Of a DNA stretch of 64,000 nucleotides, positions 8,586-17,801 are shown piece by piece. The translations under genes and the position numbers were made by a program. A model generated the notes under the pieces. The model did no database searches. It saw nothing but the letters and a program-made list of their open reading frames with translations, and had not been told where the DNA came from. This DNA comes from Calditrichia bacterium (GTDB lineage Bacteria > Calditrichota > Calditrichia > RBG-13-44-9 > J075). Where the stretch lies: positions 236,599 through 300,598 of the forward strand of contig JANQQU010000085.1 of assembly GCA_028284905.1 (NCBI GenBank), given 5' to 3'. The number at the start of each line of letters is the position of its first letter. The stretch's first letter is position 1.

Positions 8586-9674
8586 ATGAAAAAAATGCAA
8601 ACGCGAAGAGACTTTCTTCGCTCCCTGGCGCTGCTTTCCGGCAGTGCGATATTCCCCGCTCATTTATTTGGCAAAGATAATTCCAGTTGTATTGGGGGAA
8701 ATGATATAATGGAATGGGTGGTGCCAAACGCAGCGGGTGGCGGTTACGATCGCTATAGCCGTTTAATCGCCCCGTTTCTGGCAACGGCGCTGAATCGGGA
8801 TATTGTTATCAAAAACTTTCCCGGTGCCGGTGGGATCATCGGCGCTCGCCGCATACAGAATGCCAGTCCGGCAGGAAATACGTTTGGCATCATCAACGCG
8901 CCGGGCTTGCTGGCTTCTCATCTTTCCGGCGAAGCGAAGGTGCCCAATCCATTAACAGACTTTGCTCTTTTGGCGCAAATTTCCAGTAGTCGCCAAGTGT
9001 GGATAACCGGCAGCCAATCCGGCATCGACAGCATGGAACAACTGATTCAAATCGGGCAAAAGCGACCGTTAATCTGTGGCACTCGCGGCGTCAGCAGTTT
9101 GGGATTTATCAATGTCGCCTTGACGGCACATTTGCTTGGCATAAAGGTCGAAATTGTGCCCGGATATATGGGCAGCAATGCCGGTGTGCTGGCGGCCATG
9201 CGCGGAGAGGTGGATTTTGTCGCCTATAATTTTTATTCTATTCGGCGCCATCTCGACAGCGGCGATATGCGCCCATTGCTCCAGGTGGCATCTGCGCCAA
9301 TCAGTGAAGCAGCAATTCTGAATGAAATACCACTATTGGGTGGGCCAACAGGCATTGCTGTTACACAGGCAGAAGAAAGCGGGAAGAATGCCGCTCAAGC
9401 GCGGGATGATGCAACAGCTATCGAAAATTTACTCGGGGCCGGACGCATTCTGGTTGCACCCTCAAACTTGCCGGATGATCTAAGACTTTGTCTGTCAAAA
9501 ACTATTTTGGATGTGCTGAATAATCCGGATTTAAAAGCCGAGGCCGAAAAAAATAGCTTACAGTTAAATGTACTTGATGCTAATGCGCTGCAGAAAAAAC
9601 TAAACAACATCGCAGAACGGGCCGGGCGCTTTATTCCCGTCATACAAGCTGCAATTAAGAAGGTGCGGCAATAG
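8586..9674 (+). CDS. tctC: Tripartite tricarboxylate transporter substrate-binding protein (Bug/TctC family)
   Basis: A 362-residue periplasmic receptor for a carboxylate-containing substrate. The N-terminus has a twin-arginine-like signal (TRRDFLRSLALLSGSA), so export may be by Tat. The mature part starts with the Bug signature WVVPNAAGGGYDRYSR and later has FPGAGGIIGARR, the loop that binds two carboxylate oxygens through main chain and water. It abuts tctA directly (TAG followed by ATG) and forms the usual C-A-B set. The substrate is unknown; context suggests the compound handled by the neighbouring ligases and decarboxylase. Confidence 0.9.
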   Translation: MKKMQTRRDFLRSLALLSGSAIFPAHLFGKDNSSCIGGNDIMEWVVPNAAGGGYDRYSRLIAPFLATALNRDIVIKNFPGAGGIIGARRIQNASPAGNTFGIINAPGLLASHLSGEAKVPNPLTDFALLAQISSSRQVWITGSQSGIDSMEQLIQIGQKRPLICGTRGVSSLGFINVALTAHLLGIKVEIVPGYMGSNAGVLAAMRGEVDFVAYNFYSIRRHLDSGDMRPLLQVASAPISEAAILNEIPLLGGPTGIAVTQAEESGKNAAQARDDATAIENLLGAGRILVAPSNLPDDLRLCLSKTILDVLNNPDLKAEAEKNSLQLNVLDANALQKKLNNIAERAGRFIPVIQAAIKKVRQ

Positions 9675-11210
9675 ATGCTTGATCCCATATTTCAGGCGGC
9701 CTGGGAAGGGTTTCTGCTGGTTTTTTCCTGGCCAAACATCCTCTACCCAATTGCCGGGACGCTGCTGGCAATGTATTTTGCGCTGCTCCCGGGATTGAAT
9801 GGCACCACCCTGATGGCCCTGGCGATTCCCCTGACCTTTACCTGGGAACCTCTGCAGGTGATTTTGATATTCGGGGCATTTGTCGGCGGGGCGACATTTA
9901 CCGGTTCTGTGACGGCGATTCTCTTCAATATTCCCGGGCTGGCTTCCAATGCCGCCACCCTGCTCGATGGACATCCTCTCGCGCAAAAGGGGGAAGCGAA
10001 GACCGCCATTGCCTGCTCGGCAACGGCATCTGCGCTTGGATCCACGGTGGGAGTCGTTGTCCTGATTCTTCTGCTGCCATTGCTGCGGGAAGTAATCCTC
10101 TTTTTCGGCCCACCGGAATTTCTCATGCTCACCATCTGGGGATTGACCACGATTGCGATTTTATCCCGGGGATCAATGCTAAAAGGGTTGATCGCCGCCG
10201 GCATTGGCCTGATGCTATCGATGATTGGGATGGATCTGCGCACTGCTGAATTACGCTTTACTTTCGGCTGGGATTATCTGCAGGATGGCCTCAGTCTGGT
10301 TGCGGTCTTTATCGGCATCTTTGCCCTGACGGAAATTCTCGGCATGGTCCTTTCCGGACGGGAAACGATTTCCGGGAAAACCGATAGCAGTGCTCTCACC
10401 GGCAATGTCTGGCAGGGAATCGCCTCTGTTTTTCAGAACTTTGGTCTTTTCATCCGCAGCGCTGTTCTCGGAACGGTCATCGGTATTATTCCCGGTATCG
10501 GGGCAACGGTCTCAAGTTTTATTGCTTACGGGCATGCAGCGCAAAGTGCTGGAAAAAATAACGGTAATTTTGGGAAGGGAGATATTCGCGGTGTCATCGC
10601 CCCGGAAGCGGCGAATGATGCTAAAGATGGAGGTGCCCTGGTACCGACCCTCGCTTTCGGTATCCCGGGCGGCAGCGGCACCACTATGTTGTTGATAGTA
10701 TTAACCGTTCATGGACTCAGCCCGGGGAAGGAATTGCTTACCAGCCAACTGAGCCTGGTCTTTGTCCTGATCTGGTCTCTCTTTCTTTCCAACTGGCTGA
10801 CATCCCTGCTTGGCATCAGCATGATAAATCCCTTGTCCCGATTGACTACGATCCGCATGCAGGTAATTATTCCACCGATCATTTTGCTGGCCAGTATTGG
10901 CGCGTTTATGCATCGGGGAAAAATTGAAGATGTTTGTATTGCCTTTCTATTTGCGGGCATTGGTTACCTGATGAAGAAAAATCGCTGGCCGCGCATACCG
11001 ATGGTGATAGCGCTGGTGCTCGGACCATTATTCGAAAATAATTATCACATCACCGCGCGCCTGCAGGATTTGGGCAGAATCGATTTCTTCGCTCGCCCGG
11101 TCGTTATCGTTTTGATTCTTCTCGCTGGTTTTAGCCTGCTCTTACCGGCTTTTCAGCATTTTCGTTCCACCAAAAAGGTGAGCAAGGAGGATAGTTTTGA
11201 AGTCAATTAA
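9675..11210 (+). CDS. tctA: Tripartite tricarboxylate transporter large membrane subunit TctA
   Basis: A 511-residue, highly hydrophobic protein with the family hallmarks LLPGLNGTTLMALAIPLTF near the N-terminus, the repeated IIPGIGATVSSFIAYGHA around 275, and AFGIPGGSGTTMLLIV around 335. These two inverted halves form the transport path, driven by an ion gradient. It starts immediately after the tctC stop codon, and its end overlaps the tctB start by 14 bases. Confidence 0.93.
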   Translation: MLDPIFQAAWEGFLLVFSWPNILYPIAGTLLAMYFALLPGLNGTTLMALAIPLTFTWEPLQVILIFGAFVGGATFTGSVTAILFNIPGLASNAATLLDGHPLAQKGEAKTAIACSATASALGSTVGVVVLILLLPLLREVILFFGPPEFLMLTIWGLTTIAILSRGSMLKGLIAAGIGLMLSMIGMDLRTAELRFTFGWDYLQDGLSLVAVFIGIFALTEILGMVLSGRETISGKTDSSALTGNVWQGIASVFQNFGLFIRSAVLGTVIGIIPGIGATVSSFIAYGHAAQSAGKNNGNFGKGDIRGVIAPEAANDAKDGGALVPTLAFGIPGGSGTTMLLIVLTVHGLSPGKELLTSQLSLVFVLIWSLFLSNWLTSLLGISMINPLSRLTTIRMQVIIPPIILLASIGAFMHRGKIEDVCIAFLFAGIGYLMKKNRWPRIPMVIALVLGPLFENNYHITARLQDLGRIDFFARPVVIVLILLAGFSLLLPAFQHFRSTKKVSKEDSFEVN

Positions 11211-11721
11211 ATTCCCGTCTATCCTTACGCTCGTTTTGATGTTGATGCTGTTTATTCTGCTTTATGAAACGCTGCAGCTTGGGCGGTTGGCCGCGGTGGT
11301 ACCGCTGAGCATCCTCTATGTCGTTATTCCACTAATGATGCTTCAAGTAGGGATAGAATTTTTCCCTTCCCTGGAATCTTTCAGCGAAAAAATATTCCGG
11401 CTAGAATTGGGAAACAAATATTCCGATCAAAAGAAAGTTGCCGAAAAAAGCAGTAAAGTTGAGAAGAAACCAGAGCAAGCGACAGTTAGATATGGCGCAG
11501 TCGCTGGTATTCTTAGCGTTCCTTTCGGGATCATATTCTTTGGTTTTTTACCGGCAATCGTTGTCTTTTATACATTTTATCTGCGTAAAGTGAATGGTAG
11601 CACCTGGGTAAGTTCCTTGCTAATTACCAGCGTATTTGCCGGCTTAGTCTACTTTTTCTTTTGGCGGGTGCTGCAGGTGCCGCTTTACCCGGGAATCCTA
11701 ATACCATGGATGGGGTTTTAG
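11197..11721 (+). CDS. tctB: Tripartite tricarboxylate transporter small membrane subunit TctB
   Basis: A 174-residue protein with four predicted membrane segments in two pairs, separated by a charged cytoplasmic loop rich in Lys and Glu (about 65-100). This is the normal layout of the small TctB subunit (DUF1468). It begins with TTG overlapping the tctA end; the upstream GGAGGA sits at a normal distance. Sequence conservation in this family is low, so the assignment rests mainly on topology and position. Confidence 0.8.
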   Translation: MKSIKFPSILTLVLMLMLFILLYETLQLGRLAAVVPLSILYVVIPLMMLQVGIEFFPSLESFSEKIFRLELGNKYSDQKKVAEKSSKVEKKPEQATVRYGAVAGILSVPFGIIFFGFLPAIVVFYTFYLRKVNGSTWVSSLLITSVFAGLVYFFFWRVLQVPLYPGILIPWMGF

Positions 11722-11725
11722 TATC

Positions 11726-13222
11726 ATGAAGCTTTTTCAGCAGGGGAAAGATTTGCGCGGAAAAGTGGTTAATGCTGCTTTCTGGTCCTTTCTCCTTCAC
11801 ATTGCCGGCCGCGCCTTAAATGTGCTGCGGACAATTGTTGTCGCCCGTATTCTGGCGCCGGATGATATCGGTTTATTTGCCCTGGCGACGCTTGTCCTAC
11901 TTTCGGTAGAATTATTCACCCGTACCGGTTTCCAGTCTGCCTTGATCCACCGGGAAGGCGATATTACCAATTATCTCAATGTTGCCTGGGCAACACATAT
12001 CATGCGGGGATTTCTCCGGGCAGGGATGATGGCAATCGCAGCGCCACTGGCCGCGATCTTCTTTAATGAAGCGGCCCTGCAAACATTGATTTTAATGGCT
12101 GCTTTATCCGTCGTGTTGAGTGGCTTAAATAATACCGGGGTTATCTATTTTCGGAAAGAGCTGCACTTCCAAAAACACTTTTTCTACATGCTAAGCCGCC
12201 CGACGGGGGATCTGATTGTCTCCATTATTGCTGCGACGATCCTGCAGAATGCCTGGGGATTGGTGTATGGATTGGTCGCCGGTTTTGCTTGCCAGCTCAT
12301 CGTCTCTTTTCTGGCCCATCCGTTTCGGCCTCGATTTCATTTTACCATGGCAGCCTTTAAGAAATTATTCCAATACGGCAAATGGATGAATTTAACCGGG
12401 ATGATGATTTTTCTCGGGGATCAACTCGCCGGGCTGGTTGTTGGGAAAATGATTAATGCTTATGCCCTCGGTCTCTATCACCTCGCCTTCTGGCTGGCGC
12501 AAACCGCCCTGGTGGAAGTGGCGGAGACGATCGACCGGGTCGCTTTTCCGGCCTATGCCAAGTTGCAGGATGATCTGGAGAAATTTCGGGCCGCTTTCCG
12601 GCAAATTACCGGTTTCATGGTCACCTTGATAATTCCGGTGGTCTTATTGATCCTGTTAACGGCAGATAGCTTTGTGCCGCTAATCCTGGGAACGCAGTGG
12701 CTGGAAATGATTCCGGTGCTGAGAATACTCATCGCTGCCGGATTCCTGCTCACAATAGGGTTAGCCGCTCGTCCGGTATTCCTGGGTATCGGGATGCCGG
12801 AAAATGTATTTCGCATGCAGGCGATTCGCGGACTAACGCTGGTGCTTTGTCTGTATCCCCTGGTTGCCAATTCAGGCATTACTGGTGCCGGTTGGGCTAT
12901 TATGATTAGCAACACGGCGTTACTGGGATTTGTCATTCTAAAACTGCGGGCAGTACTGATGGTCAAATGGGAGGATGCGCGGCAAATTTTTCTCCCGGGC
13001 TTTTTCGCCGGCAGTTTAATGGTTCTCGTTTATTTTTTGACTGAATTCTTCCTGAGCGAATTTGCCGGCATCGATCTGCCTGCCAGTAATATTTTCTGGT
13101 TTGCAGTGCAGATACTCCCGGGAGTATCTGTGTTTATTCTCTCCTTAATTCTCACCCAAAAGTTTTTTCCGGATAATCAACCACTCGTTGCAATCCAGCA
13201 GTTTTTTAGTCGTAAAAAGTAA
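11726..13222 (+). CDS. Polysaccharide/lipid-linked oligosaccharide flippase (Wzx/MOP superfamily)
   Basis: A 498-residue protein with about 12-14 hydrophobic segments. The N-terminus has the signature of the lipopolysaccharide translocase group: AFWSFLLHIAGRALNVLRTIVVARILAPDDIGLFALA. Relatives flip undecaprenyl-linked sugars or export small peptidic products. It starts four bases after tctB, so it belongs to the same transcript. No glycosyltransferase is nearby, which makes export of the product of the ligase/decarboxylase locus a reasonable alternative to O-antigen export. Confidence 0.85.
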   Translation: MKLFQQGKDLRGKVVNAAFWSFLLHIAGRALNVLRTIVVARILAPDDIGLFALATLVLLSVELFTRTGFQSALIHREGDITNYLNVAWATHIMRGFLRAGMMAIAAPLAAIFFNEAALQTLILMAALSVVLSGLNNTGVIYFRKELHFQKHFFYMLSRPTGDLIVSIIAATILQNAWGLVYGLVAGFACQLIVSFLAHPFRPRFHFTMAAFKKLFQYGKWMNLTGMMIFLGDQLAGLVVGKMINAYALGLYHLAFWLAQTALVEVAETIDRVAFPAYAKLQDDLEKFRAAFRQITGFMVTLIIPVVLLILLTADSFVPLILGTQWLEMIPVLRILIAAGFLLTIGLAARPVFLGIGMPENVFRMQAIRGLTLVLCLYPLVANSGITGAGWAIMISNTALLGFVILKLRAVLMVKWEDARQIFLPGFFAGSLMVLVYFLTEFFLSEFAGIDLPASNIFWFAVQILPGVSVFILSLILTQKFFPDNQPLVAIQQFFSRKK

Positions 13223-13436
13223 TGACCAGACTTTCGGAAAAAGGTGTATGAAAGCGGCTTTTAAATCCGTACATTTTTTTAGCTGATGGCAATATTGAGA
13301 CGATTTTTTATCAGCGACATACATCAAAAACGCATATAATGCCAGGCATATAGAAATGCCTTCGCCTTATAGATACGGTTTGTCGGAAATTCAACTTCTT
13401 ACGGAAGTGAAACGGTGTAAACCTGTGGAGGCTGTT

Positions 13437-14093
13437 ATGGAATTATATGTGCTACTTTCCCTCTTTACCGGGATTTTCGCAGGCATTGTGCATGTGCTCA
13501 GCGGACCGGATCATCTCGCGGCAATTTCCCCGTTAACTTTACAAAAACATCATCGCTACTGGCATTGTGGATTTTCCTGGGGCCTCGGTCATACCGCCGG
13601 CGTTTGGGTCATTTCCATACCAGTGTTTCTCTTTCAGGATCTCCTGCCGTTAGGGCCGCTGAGCAGCTGGAGCGAGCGCCTGGTTGGGGTTATTCTTATC
13701 CTGTTAGGTATTTCCGGGGTTCGTCAGGTGATCTATTCCCGCAAGAATGTGCCGGTTGCCGATTTAATCTCTAAGCAGAAGCAGCAAAACAGTACTAGAA
13801 CCCGAAAGGCCTTTACGGCGCCCGCCTGGATTGGGTTGATTCACGGGATGGCCGGCACTGCACATCTTCTTGGTATTCTGCCGGCATTAGTGCTACCAAC
13901 ATTCGCTGCAACGCTTGCTTACTTAATCGGTTTTAGTGTTGGCGGTATTGCCGCAATGAGCGCCTTTTCCTGGGGACTTGGTAATATCACCGAACGCCTG
14001 GCCACCAGGAATATCGATGCCCGGCGCTGGTTACGTCTGGGCTTTTCATCAATGGCGATGGTCGTTGGGATCGCCTGGGTTACGATTTCATAA
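13437..14093 (+). CDS. Nickel permease-like membrane protein (NicO/UreH type)
   Basis: A membrane protein of about 218 residues with six hydrophobic segments. The first helix contains HVLSGPDHLAAISPL and the second WGLGHTAGVW, histidine/aspartate motifs that resemble the metal-selectivity signatures of nickel/cobalt permeases and UreH-like proteins. A third such segment is GLIHGMAGTAHLLG. I chose ATG 13437 because GGAGG lies 5 bases upstream; the in-frame upstream extension has no good ribosome site. The position directly before hypA fits nickel supply for hydrogenase maturation. Transport specificity is inferred from context. Confidence 0.75.
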   Translation: MELYVLLSLFTGIFAGIVHVLSGPDHLAAISPLTLQKHHRYWHCGFSWGLGHTAGVWVISIPVFLFQDLLPLGPLSSWSERLVGVILILLGISGVRQVIYSRKNVPVADLISKQKQQNSTRTRKAFTAPAWIGLIHGMAGTAHLLGILPALVLPTFAATLAYLIGFSVGGIAAMSAFSWGLGNITERLATRNIDARRWLRLGFSSMAMVVGIAWVTIS

Positions 14094-14113
14094 AAGAAAA
14101 GGATGTGATCATC

Positions 14114-14485
14114 ATGCATGAATTAACGGTTTGCCGGGACATTATCAAATCTCTGGAAGATAATCTTGAACCAGTACAGCTCGAAAATCTACACGAGATT
14201 CATTTAAGGATCGGCAAACTTTCCGGCATCGAGCCAATGTATCTGAAAAGCGCGTTCAAAATTCTCACCGAAAGCGGCCCTTACCGGGAAGTCCGCCTGG
14301 AAATCGACTATCGGGATATTCTCGCCGAATGTGATCTTTGCGAGACGCGTTTTTCGGTAGAGGACTATCGATTCGTCTGCCCGAATTGTCAGCATACTGT
14401 GGAGCAAATTATCGAAGGTAACGAGTTGGAAATACATAAAGTTATAATGACGGCCGAGGAGGATTCCCATGAAGAAATTGCATAA
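14114..14485 (+). CDS. hypA: Hydrogenase nickel incorporation protein HypA
   Basis: A 123-residue protein that delivers nickel to [NiFe]-hydrogenase with HypB. It starts MHELTVCRDI; Met1 and His2 are the nickel ligands in this family, which fixes the start at ATG 14114 rather than the upstream GTG. The structural zinc site is complete (Cys73-x2-Cys76 and Cys89-x2-Cys92). It overlaps the hypB start by 17 bases. Confidence 0.95.
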   Translation: MHELTVCRDIIKSLEDNLEPVQLENLHEIHLRIGKLSGIEPMYLKSAFKILTESGPYREVRLEIDYRDILAECDLCETRFSVEDYRFVCPNCQHTVEQIIEGNELEIHKVIMTAEEDSHEEIA

Positions 14486-15182
14486 TAAAACGGTTGGCAT
14501 TCTGGAAACCCAGGATCTCTCCATTAACCTCTTGAAGGCAAATGATTTTGTCGCTGAAACGATTCGCCAGGAGATGGCCGAGCGGGGAATATTGCTGATC
14601 AACCTGGTCTCTTCTCCCGGGAGTGGTAAAACTGCCTTGTTGGAAGCTACAGCCGCAAAGTTGAAAGATGTATTGCACATGAAAGTGCTGGTCGGCGATG
14701 TGCAAACTGAGCGTGATGCCGATCGTATTCGGAAAATGGGCATCGATGCGCTGCAAATTGTGACTGGCGGTACCTGCCACCTGGAGGCACAAATGATTCG
14801 CCAGGCCCTGCCCAGTCTCGATCTGGAAGGCGTTGATATCCTCTTCATCGAAAACGTCGGCAACCTGGTTTGTCCCGCTTCTTACGATCTGGGGGAAGAT
14901 CTCCGTGTAACCCTGGTCTCCTGTACGGAAGGCGATGACAAACCGAAGAAATATCCCGGCATGTTTCTCACCACAGACATTATGCTGGTGACCAAGAGCG
15001 ATCTGTTACCTTACGTCCCGTTCTCTGTCGATGCCGTAATTGCCGATGCCCACGAGGTGAACAGAAATATCCAATCATTCCTGCTCTCCGCCTTAAAAGG
15101 CGATGGACTGGAGGTCTGGTGCGAATTCCTGAAGGAAATGCATGCGAAAAAACGGTTTCAGGAGGGAGTAGCGTCGACATGA
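14469..15182 (+). CDS. hypB: Hydrogenase nickel incorporation GTPase HypB
   Basis: A 237-residue SIMIBI-class GTPase that powers nickel insertion. The P-loop VSSPGSGKT lies at 47-55, the metal-site pair Cys103-His104 is in GGTCHLEA, followed by ENVGNLVCP and the guanine-specificity motif TKSD. The N-terminal CxxCGC high-affinity nickel motif of the E. coli protein and the histidine-rich stretch of some others are absent, so this is the minimal type. GAGGAGG precedes the ATG. Its stop overlaps the hypF start (ATGA). Confidence 0.95.
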   Translation: MKKLHNKTVGILETQDLSINLLKANDFVAETIRQEMAERGILLINLVSSPGSGKTALLEATAAKLKDVLHMKVLVGDVQTERDADRIRKMGIDALQIVTGGTCHLEAQMIRQALPSLDLEGVDILFIENVGNLVCPASYDLGEDLRVTLVSCTEGDDKPKKYPGMFLTTDIMLVTKSDLLPYVPFSVDAVIADAHEVNRNIQSFLLSALKGDGLEVWCEFLKEMHAKKRFQEGVAST

Positions 15183-17536
15183 GCGATACGGCGGTAAGCG
15201 TTGCGATGCATACTGAAAAAGCGGTACACATCCATCTTGCCGGAAAAGTGCAGGGCGTTGGTTTCCGACCGTTTGTCTACCGCCTGGGCAACGCCCTCAA
15301 CCTGCGCGGCTGGGTGAATAATACCCTCGATGGCGTGCACATCGAAGCCGTTGGCGCGCCGGATATTCTCGATCTGTTCTACCAGCGCCTGCTAAGAGAA
15401 TATCCGGAAATCGCCCAGGTAACCGCCAGCGAATGCCGGGAGATTCCGTTGTTCTCTGCTGATGCTTTTTCCGTAGTACACAGCGATGCTTCCGGTGCAG
15501 CATCTGTTTTGCTACTCCCCGATCTGGATGTTTGCGACAACTGCCGGAGGGAAATGAATGATCCGGCTAACCCGCGTTATCAATATCCGTTTATTACCTG
15601 TACGGATTGCGGGCCCCGCTATTCGATTATCGAGGCATTGCCCTATGACCGGGTCAATACCACTATGGCGCCTTTCAGGATGTGCCCGGACTGTCAGCAG
15701 GAATATGATCATCCTGCCGACCGGCGCTTTTATTCCCAGACCAATTCCTGCCCGACCTGCGGTATTCAGCTGACATTATTGGATGCTGAGGGTAAGCCGT
15801 TGGCGAAAGCCGCCAATGCCATCGAACAGGCTGTGGCAGCAATACTGGATGGAAAAATCCTCGCGATCAAAGGGCTGGGCGGTTTTCTCTTGATGGCCGA
15901 TGCTGGCAATGAAGAAACGATTGCGAAGTTGCGACAGCGAAAACACCGGCCGGATAAACCCTTCGCATTGATGTATCCCACGCTTCCCGATATACGGGGC
16001 GACGTCTACCTTAGCGCTACGGAAGCCGATTTACTGAACAGCCGGGAAAAACCGATCGTTATTTTGCGCAAACGTGAAGACTGCCGGGGAATTGCCCCTT
16101 CCGTGGCGCCTGACCAGAATACACTGGGGATTATGCTGCCCTATACCCCGCTGCATTATCTGCTCTTGAACAAGCTGCAACGGCCGGTAGTTGCCACCAG
16201 CGCCAATATCTCCGGATCACCAATTATTGCCGATGACGCCACGCTTTTCTCTGCCCTGGGCCATGTCTTTGATTTTGCATTAACCCATGATCGGGAGATC
16301 GCCGTCGCGCAGGATGATGGCGTCCTTCGCGTAACGCGCTATGCAGAACAGCCGGTCATTTTACGGCGCTCCCGGGGCGCTGCGCCACTCTATCCCAATA
16401 ATATTGTTCCCCTGGATAACTGCCCGCCGATACTGGCACTCGGCGCCGAGCAAAAAAGCACCATCGCCTTTTCTCATCATGATGATATCTACGTCTCCCA
16501 GTTTCTCGGGGAATTAAGCAACTTTGACAGCGAAGAAAATTTTCAGCGCGCCATAAACTATTTCCGGCAGCTGTTTGCACTACGCCCGGAAATGCTCGTT
16601 GTTGATGCCCATCCCCAATACGCCGCGACCCGGCATGGAGAAACCCTGGCCCGTCAGTGGGGCGTGCCGCTGTTACGGATACAGCATCATCAGGCCCATT
16701 TTTGGGCATTGCTGGCAGAGCGACAGCTTTTGTCTGACAACGATCCCATTTTGGGAATCGTTTGGGATGGCAGTGGTTGGGGAGATGACGGCGCCATTTG
16801 GGGCGGAGAATGCTTCCGTTTTCAGAATGGAAAGATGGCACGCCGGGCCCACTTCGATTATTTCCCGTTGCTTTGTGGGGATAAAGCGGCCCGGGAACCA
16901 CGCCTTTCCGCGCTGGCGCTCTGGCACTCACATCCCGCCGCGCAAGATTGGCTGCAGCATAAGTTTTCATCCACGGAATGGCCAATTTACCAGGGGATGC
17001 TGCAAGCGGAAAAATATCATCGAACATCGAGTGTGGGAAGATTGTTTGACGCGGTGGCCTGCCTGCTCGGTTGTGCCGATAAACAATCCTACGAAGGCGC
17101 TGCGGCGATGCAGTTGGAACAACTTGCCGAGAGATATTGTGATGACAGCTCTCTGGATGAGGCCGTAAGCAATGCAGGTTTTTATTCATTGTCAATAAAT
17201 ACCACGGGGCAGATTTCACTCGATGAACTCCTGAATGATCTGTTCAATGATTATCAGGGCGGAATACCTGCCGAAAAGATTGCCTTCAAATTTCATTTAT
17301 CGCTGGTAAAACTGATTGAGCAATTGGCCGCAGTAGAAAATGTTTCGACCCTCGCTTTCAGCGGCGGCGTATTTCAGAACGGACTGCTGGTCGACTTGCT
17401 CCATCATTTGTTAGGAAATTCGTGTCAATTGCATTTCCATCGTCATTTGTCTCCCAATGATGAAAATATTGCCTTTGGGCAACTGATCGCCGCGGCTTAT
17501 CAGGGTGGCTATCTTGGCAAAGAAAAAGGAGAATGA
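15179..17536 (+). CDS. hypF: Carbamoyltransferase HypF
   Basis: A 785-residue enzyme making the cyanide precursor: it transfers carbamoyl from carbamoyl phosphate, through AMP, to the HypE cysteine. Domains in order are acylphosphatase (about 15-100, with VQGVGFRPFVYRL), a zinc-finger domain with four CxxC pairs (119/122, 141/144, 169/172, 191/194), a YrdC-like domain (about 210-390) and a Kae1-like domain (about 420-785) with the metal-binding HHQAHFWALLAE. The start at 15179 forms an ATGA overlap with hypB and has GGAGG upstream. An in-frame earlier start would intrude 60 bases into hypB. Confidence 0.95.
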   Translation: MSDTAVSVAMHTEKAVHIHLAGKVQGVGFRPFVYRLGNALNLRGWVNNTLDGVHIEAVGAPDILDLFYQRLLREYPEIAQVTASECREIPLFSADAFSVVHSDASGAASVLLLPDLDVCDNCRREMNDPANPRYQYPFITCTDCGPRYSIIEALPYDRVNTTMAPFRMCPDCQQEYDHPADRRFYSQTNSCPTCGIQLTLLDAEGKPLAKAANAIEQAVAAILDGKILAIKGLGGFLLMADAGNEETIAKLRQRKHRPDKPFALMYPTLPDIRGDVYLSATEADLLNSREKPIVILRKREDCRGIAPSVAPDQNTLGIMLPYTPLHYLLLNKLQRPVVATSANISGSPIIADDATLFSALGHVFDFALTHDREIAVAQDDGVLRVTRYAEQPVILRRSRGAAPLYPNNIVPLDNCPPILALGAEQKSTIAFSHHDDIYVSQFLGELSNFDSEENFQRAINYFRQLFALRPEMLVVDAHPQYAATRHGETLARQWGVPLLRIQHHQAHFWALLAERQLLSDNDPILGIVWDGSGWGDDGAIWGGECFRFQNGKMARRAHFDYFPLLCGDKAAREPRLSALALWHSHPAAQDWLQHKFSSTEWPIYQGMLQAEKYHRTSSVGRLFDAVACLLGCADKQSYEGAAAMQLEQLAERYCDDSSLDEAVSNAGFYSLSINTTGQISLDELLNDLFNDYQGGIPAEKIAFKFHLSLVKLIEQLAAVENVSTLAFSGGVFQNGLLVDLLHHLLGNSCQLHFHRHLSPNDENIAFGQLIAAAYQGGYLGKEKGE

Positions 17537-17537
17537 T

Positions 17538-17801
17538 ATGTGTTTGGCAATTCCCGGAAAAGTTGAAGAAATCAATATGATTATGGATGGCACGGTTCGC
17601 ATGGCAGAAGTCAATTTTGGGGGAATTCTGAAAACCGTCAGCCTGGAAATGCTCCCGGAAGCAGTAGTGGGGGATTACGTATTGGTGCATGTCGGGTTTG
17701 CGATTGGCATTGTTGATCCGGCAGAGGCGGAAAGAGTGTTCGGGTATTTGGCGGAAATCGGAGAGCTGGAAGAACTGGCGCCCGGTGAGGAGGAGAAATG
17801 A
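17538..17801 (+). CDS. hypC: Hydrogenase assembly chaperone HypC
   Basis: An 87-residue OB-fold chaperone beginning MCLAIPGKV. Cys2 binds the iron fragment carrying CN and CO and shuttles between HypD and the hydrogenase large subunit, so the start must be ATG 17538 to expose Cys2. A GGAGAATGAT segment overlapping the hypF stop serves as ribosome site. The stop overlaps the hypD start by four bases. Confidence 0.95.
   Translation: MCLAIPGKVEEINMIMDGTVRMAEVNFGGILKTVSLEMLPEAVVGDYVLVHVGFAIGIVDPAEAERVFGYLAEIGELEELAPGEEEK

Noticed and set aside
13223..13436. Nickel-responsive operator or riboswitch before the permease
   Set aside because: A TATAAT at 13335-13340 has no matching -35 element, and no NikR-type palindrome or conserved riboswitch fold can be recognised by eye.
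16356..17219. Minus-strand reading frame inside hypF
   Set aside because: Shadow of the hypF coding frame; hypF motifs are continuous through it.
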